DNA of 64,000 nucleotides from Actinoalloteichus hymeniacidonis (GCF_014203365.1 NZ_JACHIS010000001.1:4898001-4962000), one strand, 5' to 3'. Shown: positions 34,418 through 44,359, counted from the first letter of the stretch. The notes: generated by a model from the letters alone, not told the origin. Numbers and translations: made by a program.

Positions 34418-36976
34418 TCAGGTCGCCAGCACCACTCGTCCCAGCTCAGCCGGAGTGGACAGCAACCCATGACGGGGCAGCACCCGGATCGTGTAGCCGG
34501 ATGGGCCCGCGTGCGGCAGCGGGATGTCGACGCGGTACTCCACGCCGCCGACGTGGTCCATCGACCTGGTGACGACGTCGGAGAGTTCGCCCGCCTCGTC
34601 GGCCCGGCCGACCACGGCCTGCACGTCGACGTCCTCGGGGTTCAGCCCGCCCAGCTCGACCCTGGCCCACACGGCGGCGGCGGTGCCCAGCGAGGGGGCG
34701 GGTTCGCCGTCGGCTATCAGCGTGCTGTCGACGATCCTGATGTGCGGCCACGCCGCGTGCAGCCGCGCCCGGTAGGCGGCCAGTTCCTTCGCGCCCTGCT
34801 GCCCGTCGGCTCGCATCGCGGCCACCGCCCGCGCGGCGGGCAGATAACAGGTGTCGACGTATTCGCGCACCATGCGGGAGGCCTGCACCTTCGAGCCGAG
34901 ATCGGCCAGGGTGTGCCGGACCATCGACATCCACCGTTGCGGCACGTCATCGGCGCCGCGCTCGTAGAACAGCGGCGCGACGGCGGTCTCCAGCAGGCCG
35001 TAGAGCGCCTGCGATTCGAGGTCGTCGCGGCGCACCGGGTCGCTCACGCCGTCGGCCGTCGGGATCGCCCAACCATTGCGGCCGTCGTAGAACTCGTCCC
35101 ACCAGCCGTCGCGGATGGACAGGTTCAGCCCGCCGTTGAGCGCCGATTTCATGCCGGAGGTGCCGCAGGCCTCCAGCGGCCGCAGCGGGTTGTTCAGCCA
35201 CACATCGCAGCCCCAGTAGAGGTAGCGGGCCATCGACATGTCGTAGTCGGGCAGGAAGACGATGCGGTGGCGGACGTCGGCCTCGTCGGCGAAGCGGACG
35301 ATCTGCTGGATGAGCGCCTTGCCCCCGTCGTCGGCGGGGTGTGACTTGCCCGCCACCACCAGCTGCACCGGTCGCTGCGGGTCGAGCAGCAGCTTGCGCA
35401 GTCGATCCTGGTCGCGCAGCATCAGCGTCAGGCGCTTGTAGGTCGGTACCCGGCGGGCGAAACCGATGGTGAGGATGTCGGGGTCGAAGACCGAGTCGGT
35501 CCAGTCGAGTTCCAGTTCGGCGGCGCCGCGTTCGAGCCAGGCGGCGCGCACCCGGCGTCGAATCTCGTCGACGAGCCTGCCCCGCAGCGTGGTGCGCAAC
35601 TCCCACAGCCGCGCGTCGCTGACGGGTTCGAAGCCGTGCGGGCCCGCACCGTGTTCCACGCCCTGTTCCGGGTCGCCCAGCAGGTCGATCATCTCGCGGG
35701 ACGACCAGGTGGGCCCGTGCACGCCGTTGGTGACCGAGGTGATCGGCACCTCGCCGGAGTCGAAGCCGGGCCACAGGCCTCGGAACATCTTCCTGCTGAC
35801 CTCGCCGTGCAGCGCGGAGACACCGTTGGCCCGCTGCGCCAGTCGTAGGCCCATGTTCGCCATGTTGAACATGTGGACGTTGTCCTCGGCACCCAGGCCC
35901 ATGACCCGGTGGGTGGGCACGCCGGGTAGCAGGTCGGCCTCGGCACCGTCGCCGAAGTAGTGCCGGACGAGGTCGACGGGGAACCGGTCGATTCCTGCGG
36001 GCACCGGGGTGTGGGTGGTGAAGACCGTGCCCGCCCGCACCGAGGCCAGGGCCTGGTCGAAGTCCAGCGCGTCCGTGGTGATCAGTTCGCGGATCCGTTC
36101 GAGGCCGAGGAACCCGGCGTGGCCCTCGTTGGTGTGGAAGACCTCGGGTTGCGGCCTGCCGACGAGATCGCAGAAGGCCCGCATCGCCCGCACGCCGCCG
36201 ATGCCCGCCAGGATCTCCTGTTTGATGCGGTGGTCCTGGTCGCCGCCGTAGAGGCGATCGGTGATGCCGCGCAGGTCCGGGTCGTTGCCGTCGACGTCGG
36301 AATCGAGCAGCAGCAACGGAATCCGGCCGACCTGGGCCCGCCAGATTCGGGCCCGCAGCACCCGGCCGCGCGGCATCCCGACGTGGACGAGGATCGGTGA
36401 GCCCGCCTGATCGGTGAGCAGGTCCAGTGGCAGGCCACGCGGGTCGATGACCGGGTAGTGCTCCAGCTGCCAGCCGTCTCGGGACAGGGACTGCCCGAAG
36501 TAGCCCGCTCGATAGAGCAGTCCGACGGCGACCAGGGGCAGGCCGAGGTCCGAGGCGGCCTTGAGGTGATCGCCCGCGAGGACGCCGAGGCCGCCCGAAT
36601 AGTTGGGCAGTGCCTCGGTGACGCCGAATTCCATGGAGAAGTAGCCGATGCCGGTGGGCAGGCCGTCGGTCTGTTCGCCGCGCCGTTGATACCAGCGGTC
36701 CTCCGCGCAGTAACGATCGAGGTCGTCGCGGGCGGCCGCGACCTGGGCGAGGAAGTCCTCGTCCTCGGCAAGCCGATTCCATCGTTCGACGGAGACCTCG
36801 CCGAGCAGCCGCAGCGGGTCGCCCTTGACTCGCGCCCACGCCGCCGGGTCCACCGCCGCGAAGAGGTCCTGGGTCGGCGGATGCCAGGTCCACCGCAGGT
36901 TGGTGGCGAGGGTGCTCAGGGCCGCGAGTGCCTGAGGGAGCTGCGGGCGAACGGTGAAGCGGCGTACTGCTCTCAC
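34418..36976 (-). CDS. glgP: Alpha-glucan (glycogen) phosphorylase, GT35
   Basis: Releases glucose-1-phosphate from alpha-1,4-glucan chains, with PLP as cofactor. The 852-residue protein has an N-terminal DUF3417-type segment (RRFTVRPQLPQALAAL...NLRWTWHP), GYFSMEFGVTEALPNYSGGLGVLAGD, the TTHTPVPAG motif, and the PLP lysine in EACGTSGMKSALNGG. This is the short, DUF3417-bearing actinobacterial type. GTG start at 36976. With GlgX 4 kb away it forms a glycogen-degrading set. The locus matches Rv1328 by recall. Confidence 0.96.
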   Translation of the reverse strand: MRAVRRFTVRPQLPQALAALSTLATNLRWTWHPPTQDLFAAVDPAAWARVKGDPLRLLGEVSVERWNRLAEDEDFLAQVAAARDDLDRYCAEDRWYQRRGEQTDGLPTGIGYFSMEFGVTEALPNYSGGLGVLAGDHLKAASDLGLPLVAVGLLYRAGYFGQSLSRDGWQLEHYPVIDPRGLPLDLLTDQAGSPILVHVGMPRGRVLRARIWRAQVGRIPLLLLDSDVDGNDPDLRGITDRLYGGDQDHRIKQEILAGIGGVRAMRAFCDLVGRPQPEVFHTNEGHAGFLGLERIRELITTDALDFDQALASVRAGTVFTTHTPVPAGIDRFPVDLVRHYFGDGAEADLLPGVPTHRVMGLGAEDNVHMFNMANMGLRLAQRANGVSALHGEVSRKMFRGLWPGFDSGEVPITSVTNGVHGPTWSSREMIDLLGDPEQGVEHGAGPHGFEPVSDARLWELRTTLRGRLVDEIRRRVRAAWLERGAAELELDWTDSVFDPDILTIGFARRVPTYKRLTLMLRDQDRLRKLLLDPQRPVQLVVAGKSHPADDGGKALIQQIVRFADEADVRHRIVFLPDYDMSMARYLYWGCDVWLNNPLRPLEACGTSGMKSALNGGLNLSIRDGWWDEFYDGRNGWAIPTADGVSDPVRRDDLESQALYGLLETAVAPLFYERGADDVPQRWMSMVRHTLADLGSKVQASRMVREYVDTCYLPAARAVAAMRADGQQGAKELAAYRARLHAAWPHIRIVDSTLIADGEPAPSLGTAAAVWARVELGGLNPEDVDVQAVVGRADEAGELSDVVTRSMDHVGGVEYRVDIPLPHAGPSGYTIRVLPRHGLLSTPAELGRVVLAT

Positions 36977-37268
36977 CGAGTGGACCTTACGGGACCTGCG
37001 TTAGCCAACCGGTGGCCGGACGCGGGGTGTCGCGTGGCGTCGATCCCGACCGCTCCCGAGGCGGAAACCGGTTTCCGAATCGGCTATATCAATCCGTTAC
37101 CAACGGTGGTGTCTGACCGACATGCTCGCCGAACGGGGAGCTTCGCTGGTCACCCATCGGGGTTAATCCATCGCGCTGCGCTCGCTGGGTCCGCCGAATG
37201 GGGGAACGATGAGGCTTCCGATGCGCCTTGAAGTGGGGGAAATCTCGCCGAGCTGAGGAAGTAGAGAG

Positions 37269-37466
37269 ATGGGACTTCGTTTCTTCGTGATCAGCGCGGT
37301 CGCCATGATCGCGTCCGCCATCGTGGGGATCCTCCTGGGGGCGGTGCTGTCCACGCTGCACGCGGACGTCCAGACCACCAATCGGTCACTCGACTCGATC
37401 CCCGGTTGGTCGGCCACGGAGTCCGTCGGACCCCCACACCACGAGGCCCCAGTCCGCGCAGGCTGA
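37269..37466 (+). CDS. Small membrane protein, 65 residues
   Basis: One N-terminal hydrophobic helix (about residues 4-27, FFVISAVAMIASAIVGILLGAVL) and a polar tail. GAGGAAGTAGAGAG upstream provides a ribosome site. It starts divergently from glgP across about 290 bases. No known family recognised. The sharp hydrophobic/polar division supports a real gene. Confidence 0.6.
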   Translation: MGLRFFVISAVAMIASAIVGILLGAVLSTLHADVQTTNRSLDSIPGWSATESVGPPHHEAPVRAG

Positions 37467-37548
37467 CTCTCGATCCCCACGTACCCCGTGCTCTCGACCG
37501 ACGGGCCGCACCGCCCGGCGACCATCCGACGGGCTACCGTCGGCGGCC

Positions 37549-38028
37549 ATGAGCGAACAGACACGGCTGGCCGAGGGCGACGCGGCACCGGATTTCACCC
37601 TCACCGATTCCGAGGGCAACGAGGTCTCGCTACGGGATCACCTCGGCTCGACGGTGATCGTCTACTTCTACCCGGCGGCCAACACCCCCGGTTGCACCAA
37701 GCAGGCCTGCGACTTCCGCGACAACCTCGCCGACCTGAACGACGCGGGCCTGACGGTCCTGGGCATCTCCCCCGACCCCGTCGCCAAGCTGACGTCGTTC
37801 CGCGAGGAACACGGCCTGACCTTCCCGCTGCTGGCCGACCCGGACAAGACCGTGCTCACCCGCTGGGGTGCCTTCGGTGAGAAGAAGCTGTACGGCAAGA
37901 CGGTCACCGGCGTGATCCGCTCCACCTTCGTCGTCGACAAGGAAGGCCGGATCGCCAAGGCGATGTACAACGTCAAGGCCACCGGTCACGTCGCCAAGCT
38001 GCGCCGCGACCTGAAGTTGGCCGACTGA
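37549..38028 (+). CDS. bcp: Thioredoxin-dependent peroxiredoxin (BCP/PrxQ)
   Basis: Reduces peroxides in the cytoplasm. The 159-residue protein has the peroxidatic Cys49 in NTPGCTKQAC and the resolving Cys54 five residues later, as in PrxQ-type enzymes. The N-terminal DFTLTDSEGNEVSLRD and LLADPDKTV are family-typical. Single-gene unit facing rdgB tail to tail, with a strong terminator between. Confidence 0.95.
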   Translation: MSEQTRLAEGDAAPDFTLTDSEGNEVSLRDHLGSTVIVYFYPAANTPGCTKQACDFRDNLADLNDAGLTVLGISPDPVAKLTSFREEHGLTFPLLADPDKTVLTRWGAFGEKKLYGKTVTGVIRSTFVVDKEGRIAKAMYNVKATGHVAKLRRDLKLAD

Positions 38029-38055
38029 CCGGAGGCCCGGTCGCCGTCGAGCCGC

Positions 38056-38091
38056 CCCGGTGTCGCGCCCGGATCGGGCCTCGACACCGGG
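38056..38091. terminator. Bidirectional terminator between bcp and rdgB
   Basis: Arms CCCGGTGTCG (38056-38065) and CGACACCGGG (38082-38091), with an inner stem GCCCG/CGGGC inside the loop. It lies between two convergent genes, so it can stop both transcripts. Confidence 0.75.
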
Positions 38092-38104
38092 AACGGTCCG
38101 GTAC

Positions 38105-38731
38105 TCAGCCGACCAGCGTCCGCAGCCGGGGCAGCAGCGCCCGCAGCGCCCGGCCCCGGTGCGAGGCGGCGTCCTTCTCCTGCGGGCTCAGCTCGGCGGA
38201 GGTCCGGGACTCGCCTGCAGGAAGGAAGATCGGGTCGTAGCCGAAGCCGTTCTCGCCCCGGGGCGCCCTGGCGATGCGACCCGGCCACTCGCCGCGCACG
38301 ACGTACTCCGAGTCGGGGCCGTCACCGGGCAGCGCCAGCGCCGCCACGGCGACGAAGGCGGCCCCTCGCCGTTCCGAGGGCAGGTCGGCGAGCTGGGCGA
38401 GGACGAGGTCGAGGTTGGCCTGATCGTCGCCGTGGCCGCCGCTCCACCGGGCGGAGAGCACACCCGGCATCCCGTTCAGAGCCTCCACCGCCAGCCCGGA
38501 GTCGTCGGCCACGGTGGGCAGACCGCTGGCCTGCGCGCCCGCCCGCGCTTTGATCAGCGCGTTCTCCTCGAAGGTCGCGCCGGTCTCGGGCACCTCGGGG
38601 TACTCGGGGACGTCGCCGAGGCCGACGACCTCGATGCCCGCCACGCCCTCGGCCGCCAGGATGCGCCGCAGCTCGGCCAGCTTCTTCTCGTTGCGAGAGG
38701 CGACGAGCAGCCGCACCGTCTGGGCCGCCAT
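38105..38731 (-). CDS. rdgB: XTP/dITP diphosphatase (RdgB/HAM1)
   Basis: Hydrolyses non-canonical purine triphosphates and so keeps them out of nucleic acids. The 208-residue protein has LLVASRNEKKLAEL at the N-terminus, TGATFEENALIKA, VADDSGLAVEALNG and GFGYDPIF, all HAM1-family motifs. Its ATG overlaps the rph stop by one base (TGATG), so it is translationally coupled to rph, as in many bacteria. Confidence 0.95.
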   Translation of the reverse strand: MAAQTVRLLVASRNEKKLAELRRILAAEGVAGIEVVGLGDVPEYPEVPETGATFEENALIKARAGAQASGLPTVADDSGLAVEALNGMPGVLSARWSGGHGDDQANLDLVLAQLADLPSERRGAAFVAVAALALPGDGPDSEYVVRGEWPGRIARAPRGENGFGYDPIFLPAGESRTSAELSPQEKDAASHRGRALRALLPRLRTLVG

Positions 38732-39486
38732 CACTTCACCTTCGGCGGGAGTTCGCCCGGGTAGGGCGCGGCGAGCGCCTCGGCCTGCAGCTTGTTCAGG
38801 GTGCTGCACCCTTCGAGGGCCACGTCGAGCATCGCGTCGAGCGTGCTGCGGGCGAAGGTGCCGCCCTCGCCGGTGCCCTGCACCTCGATCAGGGTGCCCG
38901 CGTCGGTGGCGACCACGTTCATGTCGACCTCGGCGCGGGAGTCCTCCTCGTAGGGCAGGTCGAGGCGCACCTGCCCGTCGACCACGCCGACGCTGATCGC
39001 GGCCACCGCGCAGGACAACGGCTTCGGGTCGGCGAGCAGTCCGCCCGCGCCCAGCCAGGTCACCGCGTCGGCCAGTGCGATGTAGGCGCCGCTGATCGCG
39101 GCGGTCCTGGTGCCGCCGTCGGCCTGGATGACGTCGCAGTCCAGGGCGATGGTGTTCTCGCCGAGCGCGGAGAGATCGACGCAGGCCCGCAGCGAACGGC
39201 CGATCAACCTGCTGATCTCGTGGGTCCGACCGCCGACCCGGCCCTTCACCGACTCGCGACCCGACCGGGTGTGGGTGGCCGACGGGAGCATGGCGTACTC
39301 GGCCGTCACCCAGCCGAGCCCGGAGCCCGCTCGCCACCTGGGCACACCGGCCTGGACGCTGGCCGCGCACAGGACCTTGGTGCGGCCGAACTCGACCAAC
39401 ACCGATCCGGCTGGCCACTCCTGGAAGCCTCGGGTGAATCGGACATCTCTGAGGGCGTTGTTCTCACGACCGTCTGCACGTACCAC
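38731..39486 (-). CDS. rph: Ribonuclease PH
   Basis: Phosphate-dependent 3'-5' exoribonuclease that trims tRNA 3' ends. The 251-residue protein has RADGR at the start, [52 protein letters not shown] and the acidic [11 protein letters not shown] segment. It starts at GTG 39486 and is coupled to rdgB downstream. The rph-rdgB pair matches Rv1340-Rv1341 by recall. Confidence 0.96.
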   Translation of the reverse strand: MVRADGRENNALRDVRFTRGFQEWPAGSVLVEFGRTKVLCAASVQAGVPRWRAGSGLGWVTAEYAMLPSATHTRSGRESVKGRVGGRTHEISRLIGRSLRACVDLSALGENTIALDCDVIQADGGTRTAAISGAYIALADAVTWLGAGGLLADPKPLSCAVAAISVGVVDGQVRLDLPYEEDSRAEVDMNVVATDAGTLIEVQGTGEGGTFARSTLDAMLDVALEGCSTLNKLQAEALAAPYPGELPPKVK

Positions 39487-39634
39487 GCGGTCACCCTACC
39501 CATCGACGGCGCTCGGCCGGTGCGGCGCGTCGAAGCGGGAAAGCCCCGTTCCAGCGGCTCGGGCTGCTACCCGTCACCCGTTCGGCAACCGATGGACCGG
39601 CCGGGATGCGAGCGGGGAACTAGCCTCCGTGAGC

Positions 39635-40597
39635 ATGGCGGAGTTCACCCTGTTCCAGGACGGCGCGCGGGTGACCGAACAGCTCTCCGCGAGTGACCTC
39701 GTCGCCCGGCTCGCCGACTCGAACACCCGGAACTGGCTGGACCTGCCCGCCCCCGACGCCCAGCTGATCGACCGCATCGGCCAGGCACTGGGGCTGCACG
39801 AACTCGCGATCGAGGACGCCGGGCCGGAGCGACAGCGGCCGAAGCTGGACCGCTACGAGACGCATCTGTTCCTCACCGTGCATCGGGTGGTGCTCGACGA
39901 GCAGTTCGACCTGCTGCTCACCGAGCTGTCGATCTTCGTGACGCCGCATGCGGTGGTGACCGTGCACAAGGACCTCGGCCTGGACCCGACGACCGTGGCC
40001 AGACGTTGGCAGGCCGTGGACTCCGACCGAGGTCTGTCCTATCTGCTGTATGCGCTGCTGGACGCCATCGTGGACACCCATTTCGACGCCGCGCAGGACC
40101 TCGAGGACGAACTGGAGGAACTCGAGGACCTGCTGTTCGCCGAGCCCGCCCAACTACACGCCGTGCAACGCCGATCGCTGCGACTGCGCAAGAACCTGCT
40201 GCGGTTGAACCGGGTGGCCGCACCGATGCGCGAGGTGATGCTGGGGCTCATGCACCGCGACATCGGCGTGATCACCGAACGGGAGATGCCCTATTTCCAG
40301 GATGTCTACGACCACGTCCTGCGGGTGACCGAATGGGTCGAGGGCATGCGTGAACTGGCCTCTGGCGTGCGCGAGACGCAGCTGGCGCTACAGGGCAACC
40401 GGCTCAACGTGGTGATGAAGAAGGTCACGAGTTGGGCGGCGATCATCGCCGTCCCCACCGCGATCACCGGCTATTTCGGGCAGAACCTCCCCTACCCCGG
40501 CTACGACACCCAGGCCGGCCTGATCGCCTCCTACATCGCGCTGGTGGGCACGTCGGTCGGCCTGTTCCTGCTGTTCCGCCGTCGCGGCTGGCTCTGA
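39635..40597 (+). CDS. corA: CorA-family divalent cation transporter
   Basis: Inner-membrane magnesium/cobalt channel of 320 residues. A soluble N-terminal funnel is followed by a long acidic stalk (DLEDELEELEDLLF) and two C-terminal membrane helices. The pore signature is YFGQNLPYPGY (GQN at 282-284) where classical CorA has GMN. It also ends in a short basic tail as in the family. GTG 39629 is an alternative start two codons upstream. It is divergent from rph. Ion preference is open because of the GQN variant. Confidence 0.9.
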   Translation: MAEFTLFQDGARVTEQLSASDLVARLADSNTRNWLDLPAPDAQLIDRIGQALGLHELAIEDAGPERQRPKLDRYETHLFLTVHRVVLDEQFDLLLTELSIFVTPHAVVTVHKDLGLDPTTVARRWQAVDSDRGLSYLLYALLDAIVDTHFDAAQDLEDELEELEDLLFAEPAQLHAVQRRSLRLRKNLLRLNRVAAPMREVMLGLMHRDIGVITEREMPYFQDVYDHVLRVTEWVEGMRELASGVRETQLALQGNRLNVVMKKVTSWAAIIAVPTAITGYFGQNLPYPGYDTQAGLIASYIALVGTSVGLFLLFRRRGWL

Positions 40598-40603
40598 GCG
40601 ACC

Positions 40604-41374
40604 TCAGACCTCATGGCGGTGCCCCGCGACGGCCCGCAGCGTCGGACCGGCGAAGGCCTCGGCTGCCTCGCCCACCACCTCGTCGACGTCGAACCAGCTC
40701 GCGACATGGGTGACCAACAACCGCTGGGCACCGGCCGACTTGGCCAGCTCACCCGCCTGTTTCCCGGAGAGATGCAGGTCGGGGGTCGGGTTCGGGTGAT
40801 CCGGCCAGGTGGCCTCCGCGAGCAGCAGATCGGCCCCGGCCGCCAGCTCGTCGAGTTCCGGGCACGGGCCGGTGTCGCCGGTATAGGCCAGCACCCGGTC
40901 CTCGTATCGGATGCGGAAGCCGTAGGCCTCGCAGGGATGGGTCACCGGGAACACGGTGACCTCGAAGGGACCGATTCGACGCGGTCCCGGCCGCAGGGGC
41001 TGGAAATCCAGCACATCGGAGAGGTCGGTCTCCGCGCGTTCGGCGGCCGAGGGCGCATAGGCCGCCCCGAGCCGGTCGGCCGCCTCCTGCGGCGCGTGCA
41101 CCGGTAGCCGCCGCGCTCGCGTGTCGTAGGGCGGCCGGGGGTGGTAACGACGCAACACCGTCAACGCACTGACATCGGCGCAGTGATCGGGGTGCAGGTG
41201 CGAGAGCAGTAGGGCATCGAGCGTAAACGGATCCCGATGGCCCTGTAGCGCGGCGAGGGTTCCGTTGCCGAGATCGACGACGATGCTCGCCCCCGCCGCC
41301 TCGATCAGGTAGCCGGAGGCGGCGGCGCCTGGTCCGGGTGCGCTGCCGGAGCAGCCGAGAATGGTCAACAACAC
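40604..41374 (-). CDS. Metallo-beta-lactamase-fold phosphodiesterase (Rv1339-like)
   Basis: A 256-residue cytosolic hydrolase. The dinuclear zinc motif HLHPDH (59-64), VTHPCEAYGFRI, AYTGDTGPC and HLSGKQAG match the RNase Z/phosphodiesterase branch of the metallo-beta-lactamase fold. A mycobacterial homologue at the same locus (recalled as Rv1339) has been reported to hydrolyse cyclic AMP. The start is probably GTG 41374; the longer frame adds unrelated residues. It lies between murI and rph/corA. Confidence 0.88.
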   Translation of the reverse strand: MLLTILGCSGSAPGPGAAASGYLIEAAGASIVVDLGNGTLAALQGHRDPFTLDALLLSHLHPDHCADVSALTVLRRYHPRPPYDTRARRLPVHAPQEAADRLGAAYAPSAAERAETDLSDVLDFQPLRPGPRRIGPFEVTVFPVTHPCEAYGFRIRYEDRVLAYTGDTGPCPELDELAAGADLLLAEATWPDHPNPTPDLHLSGKQAGELAKSAGAQRLLVTHVASWFDVDEVVGEAAEAFAGPTLRAVAGHRHEV

Positions 41375-41610
41375 CGGTTCAGCCTGCCTGGCATGCCAGC
41401 GGGACGCCAGGGTGAAACGGGTGGTGAACCATGGCGTCCGGGTGGCTTCACCAGCCGAATCCCGGAAAACCGGAGCTGCGGGCGATGGCATCCGCAGGCA
41501 GCACGCTAGGCCGGCAGCAGGATTGTCAACGCAGGCCGACAACGATCTAGTCGGTAGGGAAGGACCGCTGCGCGAAGCACCGCGCACAGCCAGCCGACGG
41601 GGGTCGCGCC

Positions 41611-41778
41611 ATGTTTCGTCCGCATCATGTGCTCTCGGTACTGATCTCCGGTAGCGCCGGGCTCTTCCTGGGGTTGGCCCGGCCGCCGTGGTGGGGCTGG
41701 GTACTGGCGGCGGTCATCGTCATTCCCAGCGTCTACTTCGTCGAGAAGATCGGCAACCGCCGAGGCTGGGGCTCGTAG
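41611..41778 (+). CDS. Small two-helix membrane protein, 55 residues
   Basis: Starts MFRPHHVLSVLISGSAG. Two hydrophobic segments (about 7-22 and 27-44) are separated by a Pro/Trp turn (ARPPWWGW), with a basic tail VEKIGNRRGWGS. GGGGGT upstream is a weak ribosome site. It is too short for many gene callers but has the composition of an actual membrane protein. Function unknown. Confidence 0.5.
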   Translation: MFRPHHVLSVLISGSAGLFLGLARPPWWGWVLAAVIVIPSVYFVEKIGNRRGWGS

Positions 41779-41818
41779 GCCGCGTCCCGGGCGCACCTCG
41801 GATGGGCGGCCAAGGCGC

Positions 41819-42604
41819 TCACGCGAAATGCGAGCCGAGGAACCGCTGGGCCAACCGCTGAAACGAGGCCGGGTCGCCGGTCGCGGCGAACTCGCGGTCC
41901 GGGGGTTCGTCGGGAGCGGCCTCCCGGAAGAGGTCCTGCTCGGTGAGGACCCGCACCACGTCCTTGGCGGTCTCCTCCGCGCTGGAGACCAGTGTGACGT
42001 GCGGTCCCATCGCGATCTGGATGACGCCGGTCAGCAGCGGGTAGTGCGTGCAGCCGAGCACCACGGTGTCGACGTCGGCCGCCTGCAGCGGTTCGAGGTA
42101 GCCCTGGGCCAGTCCGAGCACCTGCCTGCCCGAGGTGATGCCGCGTTCGACGAAGTCGACGAATCGCGGGCAGGCCACCCCGTGCACCGTGACGTCGCGG
42201 GCGGCGGCGAAGGCATCGGGGTAGGCGCCGGATCGGATGGTGGCCGCCGTGCCGATCACGCCGATCCGTCCGGTCCTGGTGGTGGCGACCGCACGGCGCA
42301 CGGCGGGCAGCACCACCTCGACCACCGGGACGGGATACCGCTCCCTGGCATCGCGCAGGCAGGCCGCCGAGGCGGTGTTGCAGGCGATGACCAGGATCTT
42401 CACCCCGTCGTCGACCAGACGGTCCGCGACGGCCAGGGCGTGCTCGCGCACCTCGTCGATCCGCAACGGCCCGTACGGGCTGTTCGCGGTGTCCCCGACA
42501 TAACGCAGCCGCTCGCCGGGCAGCTGGTCGGCGATGGCGCGGGCGACGGTGAGGCCGCCCACGCCCGAGTCGAAGACGCCGATGGGTGCGTCGCGGTCCG
42601 GCAT
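41819..42604 (-). CDS. murI: Glutamate racemase
   Basis: Makes D-glutamate for peptidoglycan. The 261-residue protein has both catalytic cysteines, C75 in [10 protein letters not shown] and C185 in LGCTHYPLL, and the N-terminal [13 protein letters not shown] motif. The ATG at 42604 is two bases after the rhomboid stop, so the two form an operon. The rhomboid-murI order matches mycobacteria (recalled as Rv1337-Rv1338). Confidence 0.96.
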   Translation of the reverse strand: MPDRDAPIGVFDSGVGGLTVARAIADQLPGERLRYVGDTANSPYGPLRIDEVREHALAVADRLVDDGVKILVIACNTASAACLRDARERYPVPVVEVVLPAVRRAVATTRTGRIGVIGTAATIRSGAYPDAFAAARDVTVHGVACPRFVDFVERGITSGRQVLGLAQGYLEPLQAADVDTVVLGCTHYPLLTGVIQIAMGPHVTLVSSAEETAKDVVRVLTEQDLFREAAPDEPPDREFAATGDPASFQRLAQRFLGSHFA

Positions 42605-42606
42605 GG

Positions 42607-43269
42607 TCAGCTCAAACCGGGGGTCAACGACGGGCTGCTGGGCTGTGGTCGGGTGATGGACTTCGCCACCAGCCAGGCCGCCAACAGGCCACCGATCGCA
42701 CCGAAGAGGTGGCCCTGCCAGGAGATACCGGGCTGGCCGGGCAGCACGCCCCAGAGGATTCCGCCGTAGAAGAAGCCCAGGACCAGCGACACCCCGATCT
42801 GCGGCAGGCTGCGGCTGAACACCCCTCGGATCAACAGGAAGGCCAACCAACCGAACACCACGCTGGAGGCACCGATGTGCACGGACCCGGGCCCGCCGGT
42901 GACCCACACACCCAGCCCCGCCACCAGCCAGATGACCGAGGTCACGGCGAACCATTGGCCGAGGCCACCCGACATGGCCAGAAATCCGAACAACAGGAAC
43001 ACCAAGGAATTACCCATGATGTGGGACCAGCTGCCGTGGAGCAACGGCGCCCACAACACGCCCATCAGACCCGATGGGTCCCAAGGCCGGATGCCGTGGA
43101 CATTGAGTCCGGCGGGCGAGAGCGGGGTGGTCATCAGGATGTTGACCACATGCACTACCCACAGCAGCGCGGTGAAACTCGCCATGACGATCGCAGCCTG
43201 CTTCGGCTGCGGCGGCAGGACCCGCTTGGCAGGCGGGCGCGACGGCTTGACATGAGCAACGGGATCCAC
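42607..43269 (-). CDS. Rhomboid-family intramembrane serine protease
   Basis: A 220-residue polytopic membrane protein with about six helices. The rhomboid signature [10 protein letters not shown] (H-x3-H-x3-N) is in the second helix. The catalytic serine is S135 in GASS, where GxSG is usual, and the catalytic histidine is H187 in [11 protein letters not shown] 43269 is chosen as start. It is co-transcribed with murI. Its substrate is unknown. Confidence 0.9.
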   Translation of the reverse strand: MDPVAHVKPSRPPAKRVLPPQPKQAAIVMASFTALLWVVHVVNILMTTPLSPAGLNVHGIRPWDPSGLMGVLWAPLLHGSWSHIMGNSLVFLLFGFLAMSGGLGQWFAVTSVIWLVAGLGVWVTGGPGSVHIGASSVVFGWLAFLLIRGVFSRSLPQIGVSLVLGFFYGGILWGVLPGQPGISWQGHLFGAIGGLLAAWLVAKSITRPQPSSPSLTPGLS

Positions 43270-43401
43270 CTGACCGAGCCTACGCACGATCGATGAACGC
43301 GCATCGGGGTCCGCCCGGATAACAACCCCGATCATGGGCCGTAGATCGCTATTGGCTCCCCCGTCGTCAACAGCGAGAGGCAGTGCTGGTATCGATTGAG
43401 A

Positions 43402-44295
43402 GTGCACACAGAGACGAACTGCGAGGTGGCCGTAGCCGAGGCCGCCGACGTGGGCGCCTGTCCGACCTGGGATATCACGGCCGAATCGCTGCTCTGGGTC
43501 GATACTCCGAATGCCCGCGTGCACCGGTATCAGCCGATCACCGGGGACGACGCCACGATGGATCTCCCACAGCGGGTCGGCGCGGCCCGCCCCCGGGTTC
43601 GCGGGGGGCTGGTGGCCAACCTGCGCGAGGGCATCGCGCTGATCGACTCCGATGACACCCGGCGGTGGCTGGTCTTCTGGGGTCGTCCCGATGCCGAGCC
43701 GGGCACCGCCGCGGTGGATCCGGCGGGCCGGTTGTGGGCAGGTAGTCATATGAACACCGACACCCCACCATCGGACGACGCGACCGGGGTGTCCGGTCGG
43801 GGTTGGCTGGCCTCGGTGGAACAGGACGGGGCGGTGACGACCCCGGTGCGCCAGGCGGCGGAGATCACCGGGATGGCATGGAGCCCCGATCAGCGCTCGA
43901 TGTATCTCATCGAGCGGGGCACCGGACGGATCGATGTCGTCGATGTCGAGCGGGACAGCGGTTCCTTCACCGGTCGCCGCACCCTGTGCGAGGTGACCGA
44001 CGTCGCAGGCGAGCCCAGCGGGCTGTGCACCGATGCGGACGGCTGTCTCTGGGTGGCGATCCGGGGCGGCGCGGCGATCCACCGCTACACCCCCGAGGGC
44101 GTGTTGGATCAGCGATTCGCGCTGCCCGCCGCCCAGCCCACCGGGGCGTGCTTCGGCGGCTTCGGCTTCACCGACCTCTACATCACCACCGCACGGACCG
44201 GCGGCGACGCCGGGTCGGCGTTAGCACAGGACGGCTCGCTGCTGGTGATCCCCGACGTGGGCACCGGACTGCCGGACACCCTGTTCCTCGGCTGA
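43402..44295 (+). CDS. SMP-30/gluconolactonase-like six-bladed propeller protein
   Basis: A 297-residue beta-propeller. Family-like segments are ACPTWDITAESLLWVDTPNARVHRY, DPAGRLWAGSHM, GMAWSPDQRSMYLI and PSGLCTDADGCLWVAI. In SMP-30 lactonases the first strand reads GEGPxWD with a metal-binding glutamate; here it is GACPTWD, so that ligand is an alanine. Asp in SPDQ and the Asn-equivalent region are partly kept. It may be altered or inactive. GTG 43402 is used; TTG 43396 is possible. Confidence 0.82.
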   Translation: MHTETNCEVAVAEAADVGACPTWDITAESLLWVDTPNARVHRYQPITGDDATMDLPQRVGAARPRVRGGLVANLREGIALIDSDDTRRWLVFWGRPDAEPGTAAVDPAGRLWAGSHMNTDTPPSDDATGVSGRGWLASVEQDGAVTTPVRQAAEITGMAWSPDQRSMYLIERGTGRIDVVDVERDSGSFTGRRTLCEVTDVAGEPSGLCTDADGCLWVAIRGGAAIHRYTPEGVLDQRFALPAAQPTGACFGGFGFTDLYITTARTGGDAGSALAQDGSLLVIPDVGTGLPDTLFLG

Positions 44296-44306
44296 CGACC
44301 GGTTTC

Positions 44307-44340
44307 CTCAGCCGAGCGACAATGGGGGTCCTCGGCTGAG
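44307..44340. terminator. Bidirectional terminator between SMP-30-like gene and cysM
   Basis: Arms CTCAGCCGAG (44307-44316) and CTCGGCTGAG (44331-44340), perfectly complementary, with a 14-base loop between two convergent genes. Confidence 0.7.
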
Positions 44341-44359
44341 CGAGACGGTGTCGGGCCCG

